Shown here piece after piece: positions 4,584-14,200 of a DNA stretch of 16,278 bases. Position numbers and translations under genes: made by a program. Positions within the stretch are counted from its first letter, which is position 1. Each line of letters opens with the position of its first letter. The DNA is from Flavobacteriales bacterium UBA1820 (GTDB lineage Bacteria > Bacteroidota > Bacteroidia > Flavobacteriales > UBA1820): contig DCEW01000030.1 of assembly GCA_002314265.1 (NCBI GenBank), positions 7,888 to 24,165 on the forward strand, written 5' to 3'. Under the pieces are notes generated by a model. That model worked only from the letters and a program-made list of their open reading frames with translations. It was not told the origin of the DNA and did no database searches.

Positions 4584-6299
4584 TTAGAAGTTGAACCGTA
4601 CGCCGATCAGTGCGCGCGTTCCGCACCAGTCGTATCCGTAGAAACGGACCGCCCGGCCGTCGATCGTGTTGTTGGCTTGGACGAATAGGCTCCAGTGGTC
4701 GGCAAAACGGTACGAAGCCTCGGCCTGGAATTCGACGTATCCGTCTACATCGACCTCCTGACCGGAGATTCCGATCATCTCAAAGCCTTTCGAAGCCCCG
4801 TTGTACACGATGCGTCCCGAGAGCCCGATCCGATCCCGCAGCACCTGTCCCCGGTAGGAGGCGCCGATGCGGAAGTCCGGCGTGTAGAGTGCCGAGGAGA
4901 ACGTGTCGGAGCTGCCGTGCAGATACTGCGCGAAAGCGCTGATGCGGTGCGAAGGATTGATGGTGTAGTCTCCCGAGACCTTCAGATCGAATACCTGGAT
5001 GTTGTCCCAACCCGGAACGTAGTACGAGAGGTATCCGTTGCCCGCGATCTGGCGATAGTTGATCCAAGCCGGAGTGTTGTCCGTCTGGCCGTAGGCGGCG
5101 CTGATCTCGTAGCGGAACGAAGACGAGAATACGCCCGAAAGTCCGATCTGGGCCTTGAATTTCTCACGCGAATAGAAGGCGCTTGTCAGCGGTCCGACGA
5201 AGGGGTTTTCGTGCAGCAGGGAAGCGGTGTTCTGGACCTGGTACCCGCTTTCCAGTCGTCCATACACGCTCAACAGTCCTTCGACGATCGAGTACGAAGC
5301 CTTTACCTCGGGCATGATGTGGAATTTGGTGTCGATCCGGCTGCCGGCCATCACTTCCATCCGCGCACCGACGTACAGGTCCAGTCGATCGGACTTGTAG
5401 GACAGGGCCGGGGTAGCCATCAGGTGTTCGAAATCCTGCGTTTGGGTAGCGGGCTGTGCCGAAGGGCCGCCGGAGAGGAAGATGTCATAGGGTTCGCTCA
5501 CCCACTTGTTGTGGTAGTAAGCCCCTGCCACATCCAGGGAGAACATCAGTTTCTTGACCGGGAAATAAAATCCGGCCGAGGCCTTCACGTAGGAATCGCC
5601 CGTCTTGTTGGGTCCGTTGAGGTACGACGCTTCGAGGTTGAGGTGGTCGAACGCCCGGTAACCCGAATGCGAACGGATGAACACCCCGCCGGTGATCTCG
5701 TTGTGCCGCAGGATGAGCGGAAGCGTACTGGAGTATTCCTCCGCCAGGCGGGAGCCGTTGTTGGTAAAGGCGTTGTAGGCATAGTTGGCATATACCCCCA
5801 GATCGTAACGTCCGGCGGTATGCTTGAAGGAGAGGGAAGCGTCCGAATGGTTGAAGACGCTGTTGTCGGTCAAAAAGTCGAGTTTCCGCTCGGCCCGGTC
5901 GTGGTTCAGCGCCGCTCCGAACGTGTTCTTTTCCCACGAGTGGGAATAATACCCTTCCAGCAGGGTGGACAGGTTGTAGCCGATCCCGCCCTTGAGGTAG
6001 TTGGGATACAGGGCTGCGGGAACCTGGCCGTCCATTACCAGGGCAGCTACGCTCGAAGCAGTAAAGTCGAACTGGGCGGCTTCGGCATCCGTGCGGTAGC
6101 TTACCGGGAGTTTCGTGCTGCTCTCGGGCGATTCATCCGGCGAGAACGGCGTTTTGCTGCCCGCTTTTACCTGCGGGTCGTATCCTTTTTCCACCGAGAT
6201 CACCTCGGAGGGGATCCGGTTTTTGTCGGTTGTCTGGGAATACCCCGCTACGACCGTGCATGCTACGGCCGAGAAGAGAAATAGGAACTTGTTTTTCAT
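4584..6299 (-). CDS. Outer-membrane beta-barrel protein (TonB-receptor-like barrel, no plug)
   Basis: The 571-aa product has a signal peptide (MKNKFLFLFSAVACTVVAGYSQ, cut near residue 21). A linker with SEVISVEKGYDPQV, like the short N-terminal segment seen ahead of Bacteroidetes barrels, follows it. From about residue 100 onward there is a long run of alternating aromatic/polar strands, ending in RALIGVRFNF, a terminal aromatic typical of Bam-inserted barrels. No TonB box, carboxypeptidase-like domain or plug domain is visible, so a TonB-dependent receptor in the strict sense is unlikely. The start codon overlaps the TPR gene stop (ATGA, 6296-6299), which points to co-translation and a physical partnership. 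It could be a channel, an assembly factor or a structural barrel; the substrate cannot be read from sequence. Confidence 0.8.
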   Translation of the reverse strand: MKNKFLFLFSAVACTVVAGYSQTTDKNRIPSEVISVEKGYDPQVKAGSKTPFSPDESPESSTKLPVSYRTDAEAAQFDFTASSVAALVMDGQVPAALYPNYLKGGIGYNLSTLLEGYYSHSWEKNTFGAALNHDRAERKLDFLTDNSVFNHSDASLSFKHTAGRYDLGVYANYAYNAFTNNGSRLAEEYSSTLPLILRHNEITGGVFIRSHSGYRAFDHLNLEASYLNGPNKTGDSYVKASAGFYFPVKKLMFSLDVAGAYYHNKWVSEPYDIFLSGGPSAQPATQTQDFEHLMATPALSYKSDRLDLYVGARMEVMAGSRIDTKFHIMPEVKASYSIVEGLLSVYGRLESGYQVQNTASLLHENPFVGPLTSAFYSREKFKAQIGLSGVFSSSFRYEISAAYGQTDNTPAWINYRQIAGNGYLSYYVPGWDNIQVFDLKVSGDYTINPSHRISAFAQYLHGSSDTFSSALYTPDFRIGASYRGQVLRDRIGLSGRIVYNGASKGFEMIGISGQEVDVDGYVEFQAEASYRFADHWSLFVQANNTIDGRAVRFYGYDWCGTRALIGVRFNF

Positions 6300-9200
6300 A
6301 TTGCGTCGTTTGTTTGATTTTCCTGTGTCGGCGTTTCCTGCTGCGGGGAAGAGGCAGTGTTTTGACTGTCCATGAACTGCTTGAGCACTTGGGCCTCCTC
6401 GCGGATGTCCGGATAGGTAGTGTTGGCTATCACGTTGTCCAGGATGTATCCGCCCTGGTACGGATCGCCCTGTGCGTAGAAGTTCTGTGCCATCAGCAGC
6501 AGCCCCCGCGAACCGATGTATTTGTACATCGGGTATTCCTGCGCCAGTTTGGAGATCGTTTCCACCGAGCGGTCGTACTGCCCCTGACGGTAGAGCAGCA
6601 ACGCCTGATAGTACAGCACCTTGGCCATGTTTTCTCCCGAAACGATGCGTTTGACCTCTTCGGTCATCGCAGCGGCCTGTTCATTGCGTTCGCTCTCCAC
6701 CAAAGCGGTGTACAAAGCGCAGGAGGCATCGGCGTAGAGCGTCCCGTCCGAGGGAAACTCCGCCCGTACCGCTTCGGCATAGCGGATCGTGTTGTCCCAG
6801 TCTTCGGCCTGGGTGTAGGCCGCGAGCAGATTGACCAAAGCATAGCGCCGGTTTTCGGCCAGACGCCCTTCGCGGTACAGTTTTTCCAGTTGCGGCACAG
6901 CCGCCTCCAGGCTGTCCTGGGCGCGGAGCAGGTCGATGTATTTCACTCGGGCTCCCTCGGTAAAGGCATTGTCCGGCATGGCCAGCAGGCGGGCATAGGC
7001 CGATTTGGCGGCCAATGTATCGGCCTGTTTGAGCGCAGATTCGCCCAAGTAGTAGGCCGCATTCGGGACGAACAGTCCGGAGGGGTATTTCTCCAGATAT
7101 TGGGAAAATGCAGTGGCCGCTGCCGGGTAATCTCCTTTGGAGAAAGCCTTTTGCCCCGTTTCGAAGTACAGCGAATCGACTGCCATCTCATTGAGCGGCG
7201 TACCGGAGATGCGGTTGCTCCAGGCCACGTACTGGTCCGAGCGTCCCTGTTCCACCAGGATCTGCCGCACGCTGCGGCGCGCCGACGGCGTAACGGACGA
7301 GGAGGGATATTTCTCGGCCACCTCCTGGTACAAGGCCAGTGCGCGGTCGCTCTGTCCCTGGTTGTAGTAGGCCAGAGCCGCTTTCGATTTGGCTTCCGGG
7401 ATCAGTTCACCGGCTGCCGGTTCGGATTCTACCTTGAGGAAAGCCTCGATCGCCCGTTCGGGTTGGTTCAACTTTTGGTAGGCCATTCCGCTCTGGTAGC
7501 GGGCCGGCGCTCTCCACGGTGACTGGGGATAAGTATCCAGCAGGGCTTTCAGTGTAGCGACCTGTGCGGCGTAGTCCCCGGAGATCCCCTGGCAGAGGGC
7601 TTTCTGGTAGGTGGCATAGTCCGAAGAAGGAACTCCGGCATCGGCTACCTTTCCGTAGAGGTCCTGTGCCTGGGCGTACTGTCCTTGGGCAAACAGGCAA
7701 TTGGCCAGGTGAAGCCGCAGGTCGGCCCGCTCCTCGGTGGAGAGGTTCGGGGATTTCTGGTAGGCGGTAAAATACATCTGCGCAGTGGCATAGTCGCCTG
7801 CTTTTTCAGCCAGGAAGCCTTGTTGGTAGGGCAGACGGCTGTATTCCTGGGTCTGCGGGGCGGCCGGGTTGATGCGGAAGTCGGTCAGGGCTTCCGTAGC
7901 GCGTTCGTCCATTCCCAGGCGCAGGCAGGTCTCGGCCAGCCAGAATTCCGCCCGGGCACGCAGCGTTTCGTCGGTCGCTGAGCGGGAAGCCTTTTCGTAG
8001 TATTTCAAGGCGCTGTCGTAGTCGCCTTCGTTGAGTTTTTGCCCGGCCAGGTAAAAGCAGGCCGTAGCCAGGGCTTGGGTGGCCCGGGGCGAATCCAGTC
8101 CCATCGTCTCGATGGTGCGGATGGCCTCCGCATATTCTTTGGCGCTGATGAACGAATCGAGCAGGTATTCGAAGATCTGCTGCCGAGCGGGGCTTTCAGG
8201 ATAGCGTTCCAAGTATTCGGCCAGCACTTGGGATACTCCTTGGTAGGGGTTGCCGGCTTCGTAGCTCAAGACGGCATAGTTGTACCAGGCATCCTGTTGC
8301 AGGACCGGGTCGTAGTCCATCCGTGATGCCGAGCGGAACGCACCGAGCGCTTCGGCTTTTTTCCCGACTCCCAGATAGGCTTGTCCGAGAGTGTAGCTGG
8401 CATTTTGTCCCAGGGGCGAATCCTCACCCACCAGACGCGACAGGTAGGGGATGGCCTGGGCATAGTCGCCGCATTTGTAGTACGAAAAACCTATCTGGTA
8501 GTTGTCCTGTACGGTGGCCGGTGAAGGTTGGTAGCGGGTGAGGTAAGGCAGGGCTTCCCGGTACCGGCCGGTATTGAAATACGAACGGCCGACGATCAGT
8601 CCGATGCTGCGGGCCTGTTCCGGGGAGAGGTCTTCTTTGAGCAAGGCTGTTCCTTCCGAAAGGGCGCGGTCGTATTCCTTGCGGGAAAAGTAAATGTTGG
8701 TCAGGTAAAAGGGGATGCGGTCGGCGTATTTCGGATTGTCCTGGATGCGGAGGAAGTTTTCCAGCGCCAGGTCCATGTCGTCCTGCGAGTAGCAGATATG
8801 TCCGAAGGCGTAGGCAGCATCATCTCCCCATTTTCGGTCGTCCAACAGGCTGTAAAGCAGCGGTCGGGCGCTGTCATAGTCCCCGCTGGCGTACAGGCTG
8901 TAGGCTTTGCGGAAGACGTAGTCGTCCCGTTGGGGTTTGCCCACGGCAAACTTGTCGGTGAGTTGGTAATAGGAGGCAGCCTGGTCGTACTGTCCCCGGG
9001 CGAAGAGTTCGTCGGCCAGGGCGGTAACCATTTCCACTTTTCGGGTGGAGGCAGGGTATTGTTCGACGAAATCCTGCACGTCTTCTCCGGCTTGCGGCGA
9101 TCCCAGACGGATGCGGCACATGGCGGTGTAGTAGGCCACGGACTCCTTGTCCGACTGGCTCAGCGGGGAGAGCCTTTCCAGTTCGGCCAGTGCAGCGGTG

Positions 9201-9328
9201 TATTCCCCGGAGGCGAAAAGATTCCGGGCTTTGTTCAGACCGGCGTCCTGTGCATGGACGCACGGAATGCTTGCCAGCAGGAAAAACAAGGCAAGCCCTA
9301 CACGGTGTTTTGTCATACGAAGAATCAT
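6296..9328 (-). CDS. Large exported TPR-repeat protein
   Basis: With the start used here the product is 1010 aa. After MILRMTKHRVGLALFFLLAS and IPCVHAQ, a signal peptide cleaved near Ala-Gln, the rest is an almost unbroken array of TPR helices. Repeated signatures such as GDYDSALKYYEKA, GQYAQAQDLYGKVA and YPASTRK-like YP turns recur every 33-40 residues. The last ~25 residues are a Gln/Asn/Thr-rich polar tail. The frame stays open to a TTG at 9385, but that codon lies within the candidate -7 box (TATCTTTG, 9390-9383), so translation should begin at ATG 9328 or 9316. It is likely periplasmic, docking onto the barrel encoded by the overlapping downstream gene. Related TPR proteins serve as scaffolds in envelope assembly (BamD-like or YbgF-like); no enzymatic residues are seen. 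Confidence 0.85.
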   Translation of the reverse strand: MILRMTKHRVGLALFFLLASIPCVHAQDAGLNKARNLFASGEYTAALAELERLSPLSQSDKESVAYYTAMCRIRLGSPQAGEDVQDFVEQYPASTRKVEMVTALADELFARGQYDQAASYYQLTDKFAVGKPQRDDYVFRKAYSLYASGDYDSARPLLYSLLDDRKWGDDAAYAFGHICYSQDDMDLALENFLRIQDNPKYADRIPFYLTNIYFSRKEYDRALSEGTALLKEDLSPEQARSIGLIVGRSYFNTGRYREALPYLTRYQPSPATVQDNYQIGFSYYKCGDYAQAIPYLSRLVGEDSPLGQNASYTLGQAYLGVGKKAEALGAFRSASRMDYDPVLQQDAWYNYAVLSYEAGNPYQGVSQVLAEYLERYPESPARQQIFEYLLDSFISAKEYAEAIRTIETMGLDSPRATQALATACFYLAGQKLNEGDYDSALKYYEKASRSATDETLRARAEFWLAETCLRLGMDERATEALTDFRINPAAPQTQEYSRLPYQQGFLAEKAGDYATAQMYFTAYQKSPNLSTEERADLRLHLANCLFAQGQYAQAQDLYGKVADAGVPSSDYATYQKALCQGISGDYAAQVATLKALLDTYPQSPWRAPARYQSGMAYQKLNQPERAIEAFLKVESEPAAGELIPEAKSKAALAYYNQGQSDRALALYQEVAEKYPSSSVTPSARRSVRQILVEQGRSDQYVAWSNRISGTPLNEMAVDSLYFETGQKAFSKGDYPAAATAFSQYLEKYPSGLFVPNAAYYLGESALKQADTLAAKSAYARLLAMPDNAFTEGARVKYIDLLRAQDSLEAAVPQLEKLYREGRLAENRRYALVNLLAAYTQAEDWDNTIRYAEAVRAEFPSDGTLYADASCALYTALVESERNEQAAAMTEEVKRIVSGENMAKVLYYQALLLYRQGQYDRSVETISKLAQEYPMYKYIGSRGLLLMAQNFYAQGDPYQGGYILDNVIANTTYPDIREEAQVLKQFMDSQNTASSPQQETPTQENQTNDAI

Positions 9329-9382
9329 CTGGCATGCAGAGGCGTTGGTATTGGCCGAGTCCTCTGCCGATATATATTTGGA

Positions 9383-9390
9383 CAAAGATA
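9383..9390 (-). promoter_or_regulatory. -7 element of the TPR-barrel-truA operon
   Basis: On the minus strand TATCTTTG (9390-9383) matches TAnnTTTG. No convincing -33 element is seen. The short leader behind it can form a hairpin, CCTCTGC/GCAGAGG (9361-9367 with 9336-9342), just ahead of ATG 9328. Confidence 0.55.
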
Positions 9391-9447
9391 GCGGTTTTTT
9401 GCCTGTCGGGGCGTTCCGGGTGGGATTTTAAGTTTTTATTATTACAC

Positions 9448-9488
9448 GCGAAAAGCGGCCGGGAAAGCTTTTCCCGGCCGCTTTTCGC
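9448..9488. terminator. 19-bp-stem terminator downstream of the mini-histone gene
   Basis: GCGAAAAGCGGCCGGGAAA (9448-9466) is perfectly complementary to 9470-9488 across a 3-base GCT loop. It lies between the mini-histone stop and the promoter of the TPR operon. A smaller hairpin, CTGCTG/CAGCAG (9500-9505, 9510-9515), sits between it and the stop codon. The minus-strand exit sequence is AT-rich but not a clean T-run. Confidence 0.85.
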
Positions 9489-9520
9489 AGGCAAGAGGCC
9501 TGCTGGGTGCAGCAGAATTC

Positions 9521-9694
9521 TTATTTTGCGCTGTCGATGGATTGTTTGCGGAATTCCTTGAACAGCTTGGTCAGTTCCAGCGAAGTCTTGCGGGCGCGGG
9601 TGCCGGCAGCTTTGTTTCCTTTTTCTACCTGTGCTTCAGCATCTTTTACAAATGCGTCCAATTTCTCTTGGATCTCTTTGAGCAAATTTTCCAT
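9521..9694 (-). CDS. Hc1-like histone H1 homologue, 57 aa
   Basis: The gene was read directly on the minus strand: ATG at 9694-9692, TAA at 9523-9521. The product starts MENLLKEIQEKLDAFVKDAE, continues AQVEKGNKAAGTRARKTSLE and ends FKEFRKQSIDSAK. The block KGNKAAGTRARKxSLxL and the trailing KEFRK are the signature of the small Bacteroidetes proteins annotated as histone H1-like (Hc1 family), which are named for similarity to the chlamydial nucleoid protein. It is charged and almost wholly helical, with Lys 11-12 of 57. A DNA-binding, nucleoid-packing role is known for chlamydial Hc1 and is only inferred here. It has its own -7 box upstream (9761-9754) and a strong terminator downstream, so it is a single-gene unit. 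Confidence 0.85.
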   Translation of the reverse strand: MENLLKEIQEKLDAFVKDAEAQVEKGNKAAGTRARKTSLELTKLFKEFRKQSIDSAK

Positions 9695-9745
9695 GTGTTT
9701 TGAATTTTAATATTGATACCAATTGTCTTCAGGTTTCCAGACCGG

Positions 9746-10600
9746 TCAAATATCAAAAATAATTTTCAAACATTTGGCCACCCCATCGGAAATATTTTCG
9801 TCCGTTACCCGGTCGGCGGCCGTTTTCACCACCTCTTTGGCATTGCCCACAGCTACGCCCAGCCCGGCGGAGGAGAGCATGCCGATGTCGTTGTAGTTGT
9901 CCCCGAAGGCCACGATCTGCCCGATCGTAAGGCCGAAGTAGGCGGCCAGTACGGCGAGCGACTTTTCCTTTGAGATGGCTTTGGCATTGATCTCCAGGTA
10001 GGTGTCCTTGCTGCGATAAATGTCCACATGATCGCCGTAGAGACTGGAGAGCAGAAAGTAGAGTTCCTCTATAGCCTCCTTTTCGCCCATTACCAGTACC
10101 TTGTGGGCCGACATGCCTTCGCAGGAGAAGCGGTACAGCATCCGGTCCGTAGGGAGGATCTCCGGATGGACGCGGGTATTGTGGATCTCGCGTTCGGTCC
10201 ACCGGTCCATTCCGTTGGCGTACCAGGTGTCTTTGTAAAAGGCGGAAACGTGTACCGGGTATCGCTGGAGCAGGGTCAGCATTTGGAGAAAGATCTCGTA
10301 GTTCATCGTGCGGGTGCGCAACACGCGGGGACGCCCATCGGGTTTGATTTCGCTTTCGATGTAGGCGCCGTTGAAGCACACGATGGGGCGATTGATGCCC
10401 GCCTTGGCCAGGAAAGGCCGCATGGCGCTGGGCATTCGCGCCGAGATCATGACAAAGGGAATGCCTTTTTCGTCCAGGCAGCGCAAGGTTTTTACCGTGC
10501 AGTCCGACAAGTCCCGTTCTCGGTTCAGGAGGGTGCCGTCGATGTCGGAACAGGCCAGACGGTACGGGAGAGAAGAAGGTGATGATATTTCTTTTGACAT
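9746..10600 (-). CDS. Cof-type HAD-IIB sugar-phosphatase-like hydrolase
   Basis: This is a cytoplasmic haloacid-dehalogenase phosphatase of the Cof subfamily, 284 aa (family about 265-290). Motif I is SDIDGTLLN with nucleophile Asp19 and acid/base Asp21; motif II is MISAR with Ser53; motif III is Lys211 in AISKEKSLAVL; motif IV is GDNYND (233-238). The C2B cap lies between motifs II and III (about 85-205). Such enzymes dephosphorylate sugar phosphates, flavin or pyridoxal phosphates; sequence alone does not tell which. ATG at 10600 is four bases from the deacetylase stop on the same strand, so the genes are co-transcribed. This places it at the end of a glycan-related operon. The mini-histone promoter is embedded in its 3' end. 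Confidence 0.92.
   Translation of the reverse strand: MSKEISSPSSLPYRLACSDIDGTLLNRERDLSDCTVKTLRCLDEKGIPFVMISARMPSAMRPFLAKAGINRPIVCFNGAYIESEIKPDGRPRVLRTRTMNYEIFLQMLTLLQRYPVHVSAFYKDTWYANGMDRWTEREIHNTRVHPEILPTDRMLYRFSCEGMSAHKVLVMGEKEAIEELYFLLSSLYGDHVDIYRSKDTYLEINAKAISKEKSLAVLAAYFGLTIGQIVAFGDNYNDIGMLSSAGLGVAVGNAKEVVKTAADRVTDENISDGVAKCLKIIFDI
9754..9761 (-). promoter_or_regulatory. -7 element for the mini-histone gene
   Basis: TATTTTTG on the minus strand (9761-9754) matches TAnnTTTG, 60 bases ahead of the ATG and inside the last codons of the upstream HAD gene. The intervening leader (9695-9753) is AT-rich. No clear -33 element. Confidence 0.5.
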
Positions 10601-10604
10601 CTTG

Positions 10605-11285
10605 TCAGGCGTTTTTCAGGATCAGGTCCGTCGAAGATTTGTTTTCGGTGTGTTCGAACGAGTCTCCGGAAGGCAGCGCATGGAAACGGTATCCCAGCTC
10701 CGAGAAATACCGCAGGGCGGCAGGGAGCAGTTCGCTGGTTCGAGGGATGGATTTGATGCTGTCGTGGAAGATGGCTATCGAGCCGTCTTCCAGATTGGAG
10801 AGCAGGTTCTGCCGCAGGTATTCCACGTCTTGCGAGGGGTCGAAGTCCCCGGCAATGACATCGCCCAGCACGATGCGGAAGGTCTTGCGCAGGGTGGAGT
10901 ATTGTTCGGGGGTGATCCGGGCGTAGGGGGGGCGAAAAAGCCGCGTTCCGGTCAGACGCTCGGCTTTCCAGACATTTTCCATGTATTCTTCCAGAGAACA
11001 CTTGAAGCCGCTGAGGTGGTTGTACGTGTGGTTGGCCGGGGTGTGTCCTGCCCGGAGGATGCGGTCGAATATCCGGGGATGTTTGTCGATGTTGTGCCCT
11101 ACGCAAAAGAAAGTCGCCTTTGCTCCGAACTCCTCCAGACGGCGCAGCACCCAAGGGGTCGCCTCGGGCACCGGTCCGTCGTCGAAGGTCAGGTAGATGA
11201 TCCGCTCTCCGGGGTCCATCTTCCAAACGATGTGCCCCAGCAGCGAGCGGGTGAGCCGGGAGACTTTCAGCGGGTAGAAGTGCAT
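10605..11285 (-). CDS. Polysaccharide deacetylase family protein (NodB domain)
   Basis: The 226-aa product is essentially a single NodB-type carbohydrate-esterase-4 domain. Motif 1 is TFDDGP with Asp35 and Asp36; motif 2 is HTYNH (86-90) with the two metal histidines; motif 3 is RPPYA (118-122); motif 5 is IFHDS with His174. Motif 4 appears as GDVIAGDFDP rather than the usual W-containing form. Family members remove N-acetyl groups from peptidoglycan, chitin-like or capsule sugars. No signal peptide is evident; residues 1-30 (SLLGHIVWKMDP) could at best be a weak anchor, so a lipid-linked or cytoplasmic-face substrate is possible. It sits eight bases behind the GT117 gene and four ahead of the HAD gene, suggesting a shared glycan pathway. 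Confidence 0.9.
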   Translation of the reverse strand: MHFYPLKVSRLTRSLLGHIVWKMDPGERIIYLTFDDGPVPEATPWVLRRLEEFGAKATFFCVGHNIDKHPRIFDRILRAGHTPANHTYNHLSGFKCSLEEYMENVWKAERLTGTRLFRPPYARITPEQYSTLRKTFRIVLGDVIAGDFDPSQDVEYLRQNLLSNLEDGSIAIFHDSIKSIPRTSELLPAALRYFSELGYRFHALPSGDSFEHTENKSSTDLILKNA

Positions 11286-11293
11286 CGGCGCGG

Positions 11294-14200
11294 TTATTCT
11301 TTTCGGATCACGAACGGGTACAGCGATACGAACGCTCCCGTAAGTTTTTCGTAATACTCTTTTTTCTCGGCAAAGAGTTCCGGATTGTTCGTTTCAACGT
11401 AGGTGAGTAGCAGATAGTATTGAAATAAACTCATCCGAGCGTCGGAGTATACTTTCATGCGGAACTTGTTCGGGAAAGAAAAATAGTATAACACGTCTTT
11501 TTCCAGTTGGTCGAACTCGTAGCGAGCCAAACTATCGGCCGTCTGCTTGTCATTGGCAGTATACAATAGTTGGATGGTGTTAGAGAGAAGACCATTTGGT
11601 ATGAACCGGTTGAACGGCATTTTTTCCACTGAAAGGTTCAACAGTTCCCGAGCTCGGGTAGTATCTCCGTCGAGCATCAAGGCATTGGCTGCTCGATTCA
11701 TGGCGGTACGGATATGAATTTCTGTACGAAGATCTGTTTCCGAGAGATAAGTCTTGGGGTTGTCCATGCCGCCGAATTCCCATTCCTGGGTGATGATCTG
11801 ATAGGAACGGTCGCCGTCGCAGGCATCGAGGTTGCCGATCTTGATGGGGACCAGTTTGTAGGTAAGTCCTTCGAGGATCACGTAATCCTGCAGTCCGAAC
11901 ATGTTTGTCTCCGGATTGGCCTCAGAACCCAACCCGAAATGAATCGGACGATCCCACTGGTAGTTGGAGAGGAAGTCCAGAAAAGCAAGGGTCTTTTTGT
12001 ACGTAGCGTATCTTTGGGTAGAATCTCCGATCGTGATGTGAAGGGTGTCTTCCAGGTACGGAGCCTCTTCCGGGCGAACAATGCCGTATTTGACCGCATT
12101 TTCCTTGTTTACAGGAATGGCAATCTTGTAAGTAGGCAATAAGGCATCACGGAATCCGAATACATTTTCTTGACTGAACAAAGGGTGTTCCGAACGGATC
12201 AAGTCTATGAATGTTTTGATGTCCAGTTCCTTGTCCCGGAAGGGGTTAGACGGGTCATCATTCAAATAAACAAAGTCGTTGGTTTTCCCTTTATACATTT
12301 TCTGCGGCAGAGAAAGCGGAAGAGCCGGGCTGTCGTAGAACTGGCGGCGCATCTGGTCGATATACCAATCGCACATCAGCAGCGAGGTGTTTACCACACG
12401 GACATCGGTGCGGTATCCTTCGACTTCCTGTATGTACCACAGCGGGAAAGTGTCGTTGTCTCCATGAGAAACGATGATGCCATTTTTTCCTACGCTGGAT
12501 AAATAGTTCCGAGCCACAGCACGGGCTGTAGTACGGGTAGAGCGATCGTGGTCGTCCCAGTTTTGACAAGCCATCAGCACCGGCACGGCCAACAGGCAGA
12601 TCGCGCTGATGCCTACGCTCAAGGCCAGTTTCTGTCGCTGGGCGACGTATTTCTTCAGCCAAGTGTACAGCGCCAGCACGCCCAGGCCGATCCATACACC
12701 GAAAGTCCAGAACGAGGTAACCAAGGCGTAATCCCGTTCACGCGGTTCGTACGGAGGGTTGTTCGTGTACAGGGTAATGCCCACGCCGGTGATCAGGAAA
12801 AACAGGAAGGTGGCATAGGCATCCTGGTCTTTGCGTTTGAAGTGGAAGTACAGTCCGATGAGTCCCAAGATGAGCGGGAGGAAATAGTACTTGTTCAGCG
12901 CCTTGTTGTCCTTCATGTAGTCCGCTTGTGGATCCTGGGGCCCCAAGCGCATGGCATCGAGCGGGGCGATGCCGGAGAGCCAGTTCCCTTTGGTGAGTTC
13001 ACCTCTTCCTTGGTAGTCGTTTTGGCGGCCGACGAAATTCCAGAGGAAGTACCGCATGTTCATGTATCCTAGCTGGTAGGTCAGGAAGAAATACAAGTGG
13101 TCGCTTAATGTAGGATATTCGCCTTCTTTCAACCCAGAAAGTGCCCGATAATTTTTTGCATAATCGTCTCGGTCTTTCGATATACGAGGGAATAGACTCA
13201 TGCATTCAGGCAGATAGTGGTAGGAAAAATCGTAGTCGATTACTTCATATCGCCCTGTTTCCTCATTCGGTTCGTAAGTAGGAGCTCCTATCTCGTAGGG
13301 GTCGGACCAGTTAATTTTTGCGTTGTAGGACGGTCCGTAGATAAGAGGATCGGATCCATATTGTTTTCGCGAGAAATAATAGTCCAGTCCGGCCGCAGTC
13401 GAAGGATTGTTTTCGTTGATCGGCGTGTTGGCATTCGAGCGGATAGGGATCATCAGGTAGCAGGAAAATCCGATGACGATGAACATGAGTGCCAAAACGG
13501 TCGTGTTGACTGCCAGCCACCCTTTCCTGCGGCTCCACCAAAGCAGAAATACGCAAATTCCCGTCAGCAGTACCGCCCACAGGATGGTCCCCGTATGGAA
13601 CGGCGCTCCCAGAGTATTGACTAGGAAAATATCGGCCGCCCCGAACGAATTGATCAGGAATGGGAAGATCACAGCGAAAATCAACACCAGAATGGCCGCT
13701 GCCACGAGGTTGGCCAGGATGAATCGCTTGGCGGTGATCTTCTTTTCCGTCGTTTTGAAATAGTAGATCATCACCACGGCCGGCACGCCCAGCATTCCCA
13801 TGAAGTGTACACCCGGGGCCAGTCCGACCAGCAGGGCGATCAGGATCAGCCACTTGTTGTTGCGCGGTCGTCCGAAGCCGTCCGCCCAGCGGATGGCGCA
13901 GTAGAAGACCAGTACCGTAAATGTATTGGCCAGGGAGTAAACTTCGCTTTCGGTGGCATTGAACCAGAACGTATCGGAAAACAGGATGGCTGCCGAACCG
14001 ACTATGCCGCTGCCGATCACCGCGGCAAAAGTCGGAGTGGAGAGTTCCCCCCAGTTTTTTCCGACGATGCGTTTTCCGAAATAGGTGATCACCCACAGGA
14101 GCAGCATGATGGCCACTCCGCCTGCAAGACAGGCGAATACGTTCATCATGAAGGCGATACGGGTCGGATCTACGTCGAACATGTTGGAGATCACCGCGCC

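Noticed and set aside
4695..6284. 529-codon open frame on the plus strand
   Set aside because: It lies wholly antisense to the barrel gene, which has a signal peptide, barrel strands and operon context. Long antisense frames are common at this GC, and the product (many Arg, Gly, Val, Gln) resembles no protein.
6230..7522. 430-codon open frame on the plus strand
   Set aside because: Antisense to the TPR gene; the repetitive sequence of that gene produces open antisense frames and no start signals are present.
9329..9385. TTG start giving a 1029-aa TPR protein
   Set aside because: The TTG is inside the likely -7 box and would put 19 residues before a normal signal peptide.
8528..9391. 287-codon open frame on the plus strand
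   Set aside because: Also antisense to the TPR repeats; its end runs through the TPR promoter.
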